Below, piece by piece: positions 54,229-64,000 of a stretch of DNA of 64,000 nt. The stretch comes from Orychophragmus violaceus (Eukaryota > Streptophyta > Magnoliopsida > Brassicales > Brassicaceae). The first letter of the stretch is position 1, and the number at the start of each line of letters is the position of its first letter. The notes under the pieces are model-generated. The model was not told the origin of the DNA, did not search any database, and worked only from the letters and a program-made list of their open reading frames with translations. The position numbers and the translations under genes were made by a program. The DNA is taken from assembly GCA_030180135.1 (NCBI GenBank), contig CM058233.1, forward strand, positions 61,400,500 to 61,464,499. The letters are read 5' to 3'.

Positions 54229-57200
54229 GGACCGTTGTGGTAGGAGGTGTAGAAACACTGACTATGTTTGATTCTGGGGCTACACATAGTTTTGTTAGTC
54301 CTAGGATGATAGGGAAAGGCTTGTTCCAGAAGGAACAGGTCGTGGGCCAAGGCATTGTAAATGCGGCCGGGGGGCAAGTAATGCCCGTCCTAGGTTTAGT
54401 GAGTGGGATACCAGTCTCCATAGGAGGCGTAAGTATGCCAGCTGACCTAGTAGTGGTCCAGCTCAAGCATCACGAGGTGATCTTGGGTATGGATTGGTTG
54501 GGACAGAACCGAGCCACTATTGACTGTCACCGGGGAAGGGTGAAGTTTGATAGACCAGAAGGCAAGGTCACGTTCCAAGGAGTGAGGCCGACTTCAGGAA
54601 GTCTGGTCGTCTCTGCGATCCAAGCAGAGAAGATGTTGGAAAAGGGATGCGAGGCATACCTAGCCACCATCACCACTAAGGAAGTGGGGACGGAAGTAAA
54701 GATTGGTGAGATCCCAGTGGTTCGGGACTTTGACGATGTGTTCAAGGCCTTAGAAGGTTTACCACCTGACCGGTCTGATCCATTCGTCATTGAACTTGAG
54801 CCAGGGACGAAACCTCTGTCTAAGGCTCCGTACAGAATGGCTCCGGCTGAGATGGCCGAGCTGAAGAAGCAGCTGGAAGAACTGCTAGACAAGGGTTTTA
54901 TTAGACCAAGCAGTTCTCCATGGGGCGCTCCCGTTCTTTTTGTCAAAAAGAAGGATGGAAGCCTCCGGCTGTGCATCGACTACCGCGGTATAAACCGGGT
55001 CACTGTGAAGAACAAGTACCCGTTGCCTCGGATAGACGAGCTGTTGGATCAACTAAAAGGTTCAACCGTGTTTTCCAAGATCGATCTGGCGTCGGGTTAC
55101 CATCAAATCCCGATAGCGCCTGAGGACGTGAGGAAAACCGCGTTTAGAACCCGGTATGGTCACTACGAGTTTGTAGTCATGCCATTTGGTCTAACAAATG
55201 CACCAGCTGCCTTCATGAAGATGATGAACAGTGTTTTCCGGGAATGGTTAGATAGGTTTGTGATCATTTTCATTGATGACATTCTTGTCTACTCCAAGAA
55301 CCGGGAAGAACACCGTGAACATCTAAGGATTGTACTAGAGACCTTGAGGACACACCAGCTCTACGCCAAGTTGAGCAAGTGTAGTTTCTGGCAGAGTAGC
55401 GTGGGCTTCCTTGGACACATCGTGTCTGACAAGGGAGTTGCGGTCGATCCGGAGAAGATCCGGTCGATTGAGGAGTGGCCGCGGCCAAGGAACGCAACCG
55501 AGGTTCGGAGTTTCCTTGGTTTGGCCGGTTATTACAGGCGGTTCGTCCAGGGTTTTGCAAGTATGGCCAAGGCCATGACTAAGCTAACCGGAAAGAACGT
55601 AAAGTTCGAATGGACGGAGGCCGCGGAGAAGAGTTTCCAGGCCTTGAAGGTTATGCTAACCAAGGCGCCAATCCTGACCCTGCCCATGGACAACGTGCCT
55701 TACGTGGTCTATACAGATGCATCCCGGATCGGTCTGGGTTGTGTTCTGATGCAGGAAGGAAAGGTGATTGCTTATGCTTCAAGGCAGTTGAGGAAGCACG
55801 AGGGTAATTACCCAACTCATGACCTCGAAATGGCCGCTGTGGTATTTGCACTAAAGATCTGGCGATCTTATCTCTACGGAGCCAAAGTGCAACTATTCAC
55901 CGACCATAAGAGTCTGAAGTATGTGTTCACTCAGCCTGACTTGAACCTGAGGCAAAGAAGATGGATGGAGTTGGTGGCAGATTACGATCTAGACATCACC
56001 TACCATCCAGGAAAAGCTAACTTGGTAGCAGACGCCTTGAGTCGGAAGAGGACCGAGGTGGCCGTGGAGAAAGATGCAGAGACCTTGGTCGGCTTGGTCA
56101 GGTCCTTGCATCTGAACGCATTGTCGGTGGACAATGAGCCACTCGGCCTTGGAGCAGCAGACCAGGCGGATCTGTTGACTCGTGTACGGTTGGCTCAGGA
56201 ACATGATGAAGAGCTGATCAAGTCGGTGAACAACAACAACACCGAGTACCAGTTTACCAACAATGGAACGATTGTGGTGAATGGACGGGTGTGTGTTCCC
56301 GACGTGAAGGTCCTTAAGGAAGAAATCTTAAGGATGGCTCATCAGTCTAAGTTCTCCATTCATCCTGGACAGACCAAGATGTACCAAGACCTCAAACGGT
56401 ACTATCATTGGGTCGGGATGAAGAGAGACATAGCAGAATGGGTGTCCAAGTGCCAAACGTGTCAGTTGGTTAAGATTGAGCACCAAGTCCCAAGTGGCCT
56501 GTTGCAAAGTTTACCCATTCCGGAATGGAAGTGGGATCACATCACCATGGAATTTGTAACAGGACTACCTGCGACTCGGTTGAGGAAGGAAACGATTTGG
56601 GTTGTAGTGGACAGGCTGACCAAGTCTGCACACTTCTTGGCCATCAAGAAGACTGATGGAGTGGGCAAGCTTGCTGAGAGATACATTGATGAGGTCGTAA
56701 GACTTCACGGTATTCCAGCAAGTATAGTGTCGGACCGAGATGGTCGGTTCACTTCTTATTTCTGGCAAGCTTTTCAAAAAGCCCTAGGAACAAGAGTGAA
56801 CATGAGTACGGCTTACCATCCTCAGACGGATGGGCAGTCGGAGAGGACCATACAAACGCTGGAAGACATGCTAAGGGCGTGTGTTCTGGATTGGGGCGAT
56901 TCTTGGGAGAAGTACTTGCCCTTGACCGAGTTTGCTTATAACAACAGTTATCAAGCAAGCATCGGGATGTCGCCTTATGAAGCGTTGTATGGCCGGCCTT
57001 GTAGGACCCCGTTGTGTTGGACACAAGTGGGAGAGTCCAGCGTGGTTGGACCGGACATAATTGCCGAGACCACCGAGCAAATCCGATTCCTAAAGGCTAA
57101 GATGAAGGAGGCGCAAGATCGCCAAAGGAGTTATGCCAACAAGAGAAGGAAAGACCTTGAGTTCCAAGTTGGGGACCGGGTTTACCTTAAGATGATTACC

Positions 57201-57656
57201 TTCCGAGGAAGGGCTAGGGTTTCTAGGAGAGGGAAACTTGACCCGAGGTACTTGGGGCCATTCACGATTCTGGAAAGGGTCGGGAAAGTGGCCTACAAGT
57301 TGGACTTGCCCAACGAGATGGAAGCATTCCACAATGTGTTCCATGTCTCCCAGTTGCGCAAGTGCCTCTCGGATCAAGACATCATTTTGCCAGAGATCCC
57401 CGCAGATCTTAAGGCAAACCTCACTTTGGAAACTAGACCCATAAGGATCCTGGATCGACTGGGAAAAGTCACCAGGAAGAAGGTAATTCAGATGGTCAAG
57501 GTGGAATGGATTTGCAACGGAGTTAAGGAGATCACTTGGGAAACCGAGGCCCGAATGAAGGCTGATTACCCAGAGTGGTTTGAGGAGTTTACAAGAGACG
57601 AACTTCTTGGAGCGGATTCGGGGACGAATCCATTTCAAGGGGGGGAGAACTTGTAA
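54229..57656 (+). CDS. Pol of Gypsy-3: protease, RT, RNase H, integrase, chromodomain-like tail
   Basis: The frame is open back to 54159 with no ATG before the protease, so it needs splicing or readthrough from gag. Protease: MFDSGATHSF. RT: APVLFVKKKDGSLRLCIDYRGINR, SKIDLASGYHQI, FVVMPFGLTNAPAAF and catalytic FIDDILVYS. RNase H: YTDASRIGLGCVL, HDLEMAAVVFALKIWR, FTDHKSLKY and KANLVADALSRK. Integrase: HHCC (HQSKFSIHPGQ ... CQTCQ), then TMEFVTGLP, where Glu at about codon 780 of the 54213-based frame (GAA 56550-56552) replaces the usual Asp, then IVSDRDGRF and QTDGQSERT. The tail has FHNVFHVSQLRK and VKVEWICNG..EITWE, a CHDCR-type chromodomain relic. The stop TAA (57654-57656) is supplied by the 3' LTR. 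Confidence 0.92.
57633..57651 (+). other. Polypurine tract of Gypsy-3, inside pol
   Basis: The core AAGGGGGGGAGAA lies directly before the 3' LTR. It is translated as part of the last pol codons (QGGENL). Confidence 0.8.
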
Positions 57657-59675
57657 CATCCCCGAACCGGCCTACGGGCCATTGGGCGTCCATAGGACCA
57701 GAAACACGAACTTAAGGCTGAGATGGCCAAAAGGGAAGTGTTCTATGGACGGAATTAGGTTAAGCTCAGCTGGAACGGAGCTTAATCAATCGGGAATCAA
57801 CTGGAATGAGTGTGGGTAGCTCGGCTCAGCTCGGTTGAAGTGTGAAGTGTGGAATGAGCTGATCAGCTAGTGTCACTAGCTGATCTTAGCGCCCATAAGC
57901 GAATGGCCACCAAGGGACTTGTGTCCATTCGCTAGTCCCAAAGGCAACCATTGCCATGGGCGGTTATGGGGCGATCTAAGGCTTATAAATAGAAGCCTTG
58001 GAGGCCATTTTCGCACACAAGTTCACAAGGGGGAAAAACCCAGATTTTTCTAAAGGCAAAGGCCAAGAAAAACCGAGTGAAACACTAGAGAGAGAAAGGC
58101 GTTGTGGCCGGTTTTCTAGAGAGAGAGTCGGCGATTGTTCAAGGGTTTTGGTGGGTGAATTGGAGCGGCTTAAGGAGGAATTATGGCGGGAGAATCAAGC
58201 CGTGATCCGGGCAAGTCCACCACGACCGCAAAGGTTAGTCCGAGTCCCTATCTTCTCTCGGCCTTGGGTCAAACCGTGGCCTTTGGCCGGTTAAGTTGTG
58301 GCCGGATTACTCCCTTCTTCTTCTCCTTCTTTTGAAACTAGAACCGGGTTAAGAAACACGGTTGTAGAGTCGGCTTGGTTGATCCTTCAAACGATCGGCC
58401 GAAGGCCATGATCGCGGTTCAATTGGTCGGACTGTGTGTCGCGGTGCTGAGGATGGTTGGGTCCATATGAGTATGATCGGACAGTTGTTGGGATGACAAT
58501 CGGGTCATGAGATGGTCGGACGGTTTATCGGGAATCGATAGCCGGACCATACCGCAGGATGGACTGGCCGGCGCAACGGTCTGGAAATGACCGGCGAACA
58601 CGCGGTATGACGTAAACTGCTATCGGATGGTCGGGCCAGTCGCGGACCATGCGCCGCGGTATCGGATCGTTGGTAACCGTCCGTGGAACCAACGCGTCCG
58701 TTCGCGGTGAACAGTCGCGACCGTTCATACCGAACGAGTGCCACGGTCGTGAGTCGTCAGTCGGATGTTCGCGACGTCCGTAAGGACGATCGCTGATCAT
58801 GCGCGAATCGGCTTACGGCAGTACGCGTGGGACGGTAGCCGGATGCGCGTATAGTCCATACGGACAAGCGCCATCGGACGGGTATCGGCTCTCGGCATGC
58901 GCTTACACGGTTGGACGGATGGGCTGATGCGCGATCGCGATACGCGATGTTGTCGGCACGGTCGTCCGCACGGTCTTCACGGACGTGCGTACGGTACGTA
59001 CTGACGGGCATCCTTACGCGATAGCGGCATACGGTCGGACGCGGCTAAACACGCATCGCGCATGTTCGGATCCGTTCATGCGGATTGACGGACTGCCGAG
59101 ACGCGGATCGCGGTACGTGGACTGACGCGTGCGATTATGGACAGCGGCTACGGCCGTGTATCCGGAATGGTCGTGACGCGGTCCGTTTACTAAACTTAGC
59201 CGATATTAGATGGAATTAGAACGGTTTAGGGATTTCATGTTGCATTGGGTTATTGAGCATATAGGATTGTATAATGCTAAGTTGATGGTTATACTTTTCA
59301 TACTTATGTTGTTTTGTTGCATTTCAGGACATGCGGACGATCATAAGGATGATCGATCCTAGGAGCGGACCGAGACGGGACGAGTGGTGTGTGTGTAGAG
59401 ATAGACTTGTTTAGGACCGAATACTGTATTAGCATAATGCACTTGACTCACATTGTATTTGGTACCTTGGTTTGATTAATAAAAGTCTATTTCTGTCTTA
59501 TGATAACTCGTTTGCCTTAGAATAAAATGAACGGAATTGTTGAATGGAAATGAACTTAAGATGAATTTGACTAAGTATAGAATAAATGGGCTTGAGGTTG
59601 ACAACGAACCTCAAGTCGGAATACTTAGGGAATGGAACGGCCGTTCCGGCCGTAGTGTCGGGATGGGGTGTTTCA
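57652..59675 (+). repeat. Gypsy-3 3' LTR
   Basis: 2024 bp, same length as the 5' LTR with about eight single-base differences (for example near 57799, 58335, 58446, 58468 and 59127). Followed by TSD GTCAC. Confidence 0.95.
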
Positions 59676-59847
59676 GTCACATACTTGATGACCTATAAAA
59701 TGTCATAAATTACTTTGGGACAATATATTTAATTAACACAATTAAATAGTGCTGAAACAATTTCATTAAAAATAACATAACCAAATTATGTTTTACGAAC
59801 ATCAAGTCATAACTAAAAACCAAATATGACTCCCACTGAAAACAAGA
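59676..59847 (-). other. Copia-3 3' untranslated region, right of Gypsy-3
   Basis: Collinear with 30368-30540 of Copia-2. Together with 49840-50497 it makes the complete 3' region. No gene. Confidence 0.8.
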
Positions 59848-61800
59848 TCATATCTTAAGAAATCTAATGCCTACAACAGCAGTGTGAAACTCATGCTTAG
59901 GCCTTGGGAGGGGCTTGGTCAGTGGATCAGCTACATTCTCATCCGTCGGGACTCTGCTGATCTTCACATCTCCTCTATTCACAATATCACGGATAAGGTG
60001 ATATCGCCTTTCTATGTGTTTGGATTTCTGGTGTGATATAGGTTCCTTTGCTTGCGCAATGGCTCCATTGTTGTCACAATACAAAGCCACTGGCTCAGAA
60101 ATGCTAGGAATCACACCAAGTTCAGTGATGAACTTCTTGATCCAAACAGCCTCCTTTGCCGCTTCAGAAGCAGCGAGGTACTCAGCTTCAGTTGTGGAAT
60201 CTGCTACAGTGTCCTGCTTGGAACTCTTCCAGCTGACTGCACCGCCATTCAGGCAGAAGATGTAACCAGATTGTGATCGGAAATCATCTTTGTCTGTCTG
60301 AAAACTTGCGTCTGTGTAACCACTTATTACCAGCTCATCACTTCCTCCATACACCAAGAATTTATCCTTAGTATTTCTTAAATACTTCAGAATATTCTTG
60401 ACTGCTGTCCAGTGACTTTCATCTGGATCCGATTGGTATCTACTCGTCATGCTTAAAGCACAAGCAACATCTGGACGAGTACAGAGCATGGCATACATGA
60501 TGGATCCCAACGCTGAGGCATACGGAATCCGACTCATGCGTTCTCGCTCAGCAGGTGTCTCATGACACTGCTTCTTGCTGAGACTTATGCCATAAGACAT
60601 TGGTATGAAGCCCTTCTTGGAATCTTGCATTCTGAATCTGTGTAAGACTTTATCAATATAAGTGTCTTGACACAGTCCAATTAACTTGTTCAATCTATCT
60701 CTATAGATTCTTATTCCAAGAATATACGCGGCTTCTCACATGTCTTTCATTGAAAAACAACTTTCGAGCCAAGCCTTAACAGACTGTAACAACGGAACGT
60801 CATTTCCGAGAAGAAGTATGTCGTCTACATACAACATGAGAAATGCAACTGCGCTCCCACTAGTCTTCTTGTAAACACATGGTTCCTCTTCATTCCTGAT
60901 GAAGTCAAACTTTTTGACTGCTTCATCAAAACGAAGATTCCAACTCCGAGATGCTTGCTTCAATCCATAAATGGATCGATGAAGCTTGCATACTTTCCTA
61001 GCAGCTTTAGGATCAATGAAACCTTCGGGTTGTGTCATGTACACATCCTCTTCTAGAATTCCATTAAGGAAAGCTGTTTTCACGTCCATCTGCCAGATCT
61101 CATAATCATAATGAGCAGCTGTTTCTAGGAGAATCTGAATGGATTTAAGCATGGCCACAGGTGAATAGGTTTCTTCATAGTCAATACCATGAATTTGTTT
61201 GAAACCTTTTGCCACTAGCCTTGCTTTATATATCTGAATATTTCCATCCACATCAATTTTCTTCTTGAAAATCCATTTACACTCAATGGGTCTTGCGCCA
61301 TCGGGTAAATCAACCAAAGTCCATACTTGGTTCTGTGACATGGATCCCATTTCGGATTCAGTGGCTTTCAGCCACTTTTCGGAGTCAGGGCTCATCATCG
61401 CTTCTTCGTAATTCGCGGGCTCGTCACTGTCAATGATCAATAAATCATGACAATTGGTTACGAGAAATCCATATCTCTCGGGTTCGTGACGGATCCTTTC
61501 GGATCTGCGAATTTCAGGCTCCACAGGCGCTGGCTCTACAACTCTTTGTAGATCCAACTGTTGCTCCTCCACAATGGGCTGGGCGGTTTCCTGTGGCTCT
61601 CGAACTTCTTCGAGTTGTACTTTACTCCCACTGTTTCTCTTGGAAAGAAACTCTCTCTCTCTCAAGAAAAACACAGTTCCGAGCAACAAACACTTTGTTC
61701 TCGGATCGGTTGTAAAAGTAGTATGCCTTGGTTTCCTTAGGATAACCAACGAAGTAGCACTTATCAGATTTGGGTTCGATCTTATCTGTAATTAATCGCT
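59848..61800 (-). pseudogene. Copia-3 RT and RNase H, broken
   Basis: The frame 60693-59848 holds the RT end and RNase H (GYTDASFQTD, STTEAEYLAASEAAKEAVW, CDNNGAIAQA). The frame 61749-60736 holds the integrase tail and RT, including LYVDDILLLGN. The two are separated by TGA at about 60736-60738, a Gly-to-stop change relative to Copia-2 (KDMG). A (CT)n/(GA)n expansion at about 61650-61662 shifts the frame before EREFLSKRNSG. Where Copia-2 has lost one A before the YVDD region, this copy keeps the longer A run, so the two copies have independent lesions. Confidence 0.88.
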
Positions 61801-63815
61801 TAACATAAGCTTCACAACCCTAAATCTTAAGGAAAGACAAACTCGGAACATTTCCAGTCCACATCTCATGTGGTGTCTTTGCAACTGATTTTGACGGAAC
61901 CCTATTAAGTGTAAACGCAGACGTTTCTAGAGCGTATCCCCAAAAGGATAATGGAAGAGTTGAGAGACTCATCATTGATCAAACCATATCTAATAAAGTT
62001 CGATTCCTCCTCTCGGACACCCCATTCCATTGTGGTGTTCCAGGAGGAGTGAGTTGTGAAACAATTCCACAATCTCTCAAATGATCACTGAATTCTTGGC
62101 TTAAGTATTCTCCTCCACGATCTGATCGAAGAGCCTTGATACTTTTGCCAAGTTGATTCTGTACTTCATTTGGGAATTCTTTGAACCTTTCAAAAGATTC
62201 CGACTTGTGTCTCATTAAATAGACATAGCCATACCTGCTGAAATCATCAGTGAAGGTAATGAAGTATCAAAAATTTTCTCTGGCACTTGTGCTCATTGGG
62301 CCGCACACATCTGTATGTATAAGGCCCAATAGGTCACTGACCCTTTCATTTTGTTTGTTGAAAGGGGCCTTAGTCATTTTGCCCAGTAAACAAGATTCAC
62401 ATTTCTCACATGATTCATAATCAATTGAGCCCAGAAGCCCATCACTATGGAGCTTTTGGATCCGTTTCTCGTTTATGTGGCCCAAACGACAATGCCAAAG
62501 AAAAGTCTGATTCGTATCATTTGATTTGAATCTCTTGGTGTTAATGTTATAGATTGGCGTGCTTTGGTTTAAAACATAAAGCCCATTCTCTAATGGGCTG
62601 CTACCATAAAATATATCATTGTAATCAAAAGAACAACATTTATTCTTAATTGAAAACTGATATCCTTCTACGTCCAAAATAGGAATAGAAATAATATTTC
62701 TGCTTATAGCAGGTACATAGTAGAAATTATTAAGTTTTAAAACCAAACCAGAAGGTAAAGACAAGTTATATGTTCCTACGGCTAATGCAGCAACTCTTGC
62801 TCCATTCCCCACACGTAGGTCCACTTGCCCCTTTTCCAACTTCCTACTGTTGCTTAGGCCCTGCATATTTGTACAAATATGAGCACCACAACCGGTATCC
62901 AATACCCAAGAAGTAGAACCAGAAGTAGTAACATTTACTTCTATAACATAAATACCTGAAGATGAAGTCTCGAAAGTCTTCTTCTTCTTCTTCTCTTCCA
63001 AGAATTTGTTACAGTTTCTCTTCCAATGTCCAGGCTCTTTGCAGTAATGGCACTTATCAGTCACAGATGGGCCAGGCTTGGGCTTAGGGGGTGGCGCAGG
63101 CGCGTCCTGGTTCTCAACCTGGACGGCCTTGCTCTTTCCCTTAACTTTGCCAAGTTTCTTAAACTTCTTGCCTCCTTGTACCATAAGTACATTTGGAGTG
63201 CCCTTCTTGATGTTAGGCTCAGCTGTCTTGAGCATGCCATGCAGTTCAGTCAACGTCTTCGTCAAGTTGTTCATGTTATAGTTCATAACAAACTGATCAT
63301 AACTTGACGGCAGTGACTGCAGAATGATGTCAGTAGCCAACTCTTGTCTAATGGGACAATACAGTCTCCCCAGGTTATCAATATAACCCATCATCTTAAT
63401 GACATGAGGACTGACTGGACCGTCCTTTGGTAGCTTGCATTCAATGAGATATTTAACCGTCTGGTACCTCTCAGTTCGTGCTTGCTCCTGAAACATACTT
63501 TTCAGGCTAGTGATCATCTCCACCGGCGACTCCACGTTCTCGTATTGCTTTTGAAAATCCGAGTTCATGGTAGCCAACATGAGACAATTCACATCGACCA
63601 CATCATTAGAGTGCTTATCCCAAGCACTCCTTTCTGCATGTGGAGCATTGGCTCTCGGTTTTTTCAGGGAGAACAGTTTCCAGGACATAGTCCCTTTTCT
63701 CCTGCTTGAGAACAATTCTCAAGTTCCGATACCATTCGAGAAAATTCGATCCATTTAACTTGTCCTTCTCAAGGACGGATCGCAGGGAGAAAGAGTTATT
63801 ATGAGTGTTAGTCAT
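61801..63815 (-). pseudogene. Copia-3 gag, protease and integrase, broken
   Basis: Start ATG 63815 (MTNTHNN), then a frameshift near 63650. The long frame 63715-62267 carries the gag domain, knuckle CHYCKEPGHWKRNC, protease WVLDTGCGAH and the integrase zinc region. Integrase continues in 62215-61979. Two CGA-to-TGA stops (at about 62267 and 61979) interrupt it relative to Copia-2. This copy keeps the 13 residues that Copia-2 has lost after AVGTYN. Confidence 0.88.
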
Positions 63816-64000
63816 AGCTGAGAACAAAGAAAGGTAAAAGGTTTAGTTATGATGTTCAAGAAATGAGAAGTCTTAACTTTTAAGAAACTCGCATTATATT
63901 CAAACAATGTTTCCTCTGATGAATATAATGATCCAAGACCCATACTTCACTAAATTCAAGTGAGCCACTGGCTATCACTCAACTTTAGCTATCTAGGTAA
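63816..64000 (-). other. Copia-3 5' leader, incomplete
   Basis: On the minus strand the acceptor-like CTTTGTTCTCAG directly precedes gag ATG 63815, as in Copia-2. The rest matches Copia-2 leader 26255-26444. The hairpin array expected further upstream lies outside the window. Confidence 0.75.

Larger units (their letters stand above)
50498..59675 (+). mobile_element. Gypsy-3: young chromovirus (Tekay-like) with open gag and pol
   Basis: Two LTRs of exactly 2024 bp (50498-52521 and 57652-59675) differ at about 8 positions by eye (about 0.4%). The perfect TSD GTCAC is at 50493-50497 and 59676-59680. PBS TTGGTATCAGAGC at 52524, purine tract AAGGGGGGGAGAA before the 3' LTR. Gag (591-codon open frame) and pol (1147-codon open frame) lie in the same frame, separated only by a 90-bp segment with one stop. 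It is the youngest element here and the most complete, except for a substitution in the integrase catalytic triad. Confidence 0.95.
49158..64000 (-). mobile_element. Copia-3: Ty1/Copia of the Copia-2 family, 5' end outside window
   Basis: The 3' LTR is 49158-49839. Gypsy-3 (50498-59675) sits in the 3' untranslated region. RNase H, RT, integrase, protease and gag run leftward from 63815, and the leader reaches the window edge. The left TSD candidate is TCTCC (49153-49157); the partner is outside. The element has several nonsense and frameshift lesions. Confidence 0.9.

Overview
This is a heterochromatic, transposon-saturated stretch of a plant nuclear genome, most likely Brassicaceae. The reasons are an interstitial block of degenerate Arabidopsis-type telomere repeats (CCCTAAA) and Ty1/Copia, Tat, chromovirus, LINE, hAT and CACTA sequences. 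I see no convincing single-copy host gene, rRNA or tRNA gene. All coding potential belongs to mobile elements or their relics.

Layout. 1-14468 is a minus-strand Tat-type Ty3/Gypsy element whose 3' end lies left of the window. It carries an antisense accessory gene with an intron and tandem repeats in its 3' region. A degenerate Copia element (3794-10571, TSD ATTCG) sits between its RNase H and integrase. 14469-18944 is AT-rich sequence holding the telomere-like block (15367-16320). 18945-32821 is a chromovirus (Gypsy-2) lacking gag; its 3' LTR is split by a well-preserved Copia element (Copia-2, 24659-31872). 32822-36370 is very AT-rich with nothing recognisable. 36371-41636 is an old wrecked chromovirus (Gypsy-4). 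41637-49157 is a graveyard: a poly(A)-tailed insertion carrying a solo LTR, a hAT-type MITE, a LINE 3' end, CACTA and hAT remnants, and a coiled-coil transposon gene split by an Athila-like solo LTR. 49158-64000 is a minus-strand Copia (Copia-3, same family as Copia-2, running off the right edge). It contains the youngest element, a 9178-bp chromovirus (Gypsy-3, 50498-59675) with equal-length 2024-bp LTRs, a perfect TSD (GTCAC) and long open gag and pol frames.

The most interesting signals are regulatory. (1) A recurring module of two 14-bp CGATCG-centred palindromes separated by about 7 bp occurs in the U3 and 5' leader of the Copia elements and once in an unrelated Athila-like LTR. The two arms are mutually complementary, with co-varying ends. 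(2) In both Copia families, splice-like sites bracket the PBS and all leader hairpins, so splicing would give a gag-pol mRNA without them and leave genomic RNA with them. (3) In Gypsy-3 a 90-bp GT...AG segment with one in-frame stop sits exactly between gag and protease, and removing it restores the family spacing. (4) The otherwise intact Gypsy-3 integrase has Glu where the first catalytic Asp is expected.

All alignments, divergence counts and domain calls were made by eye, without database searches.
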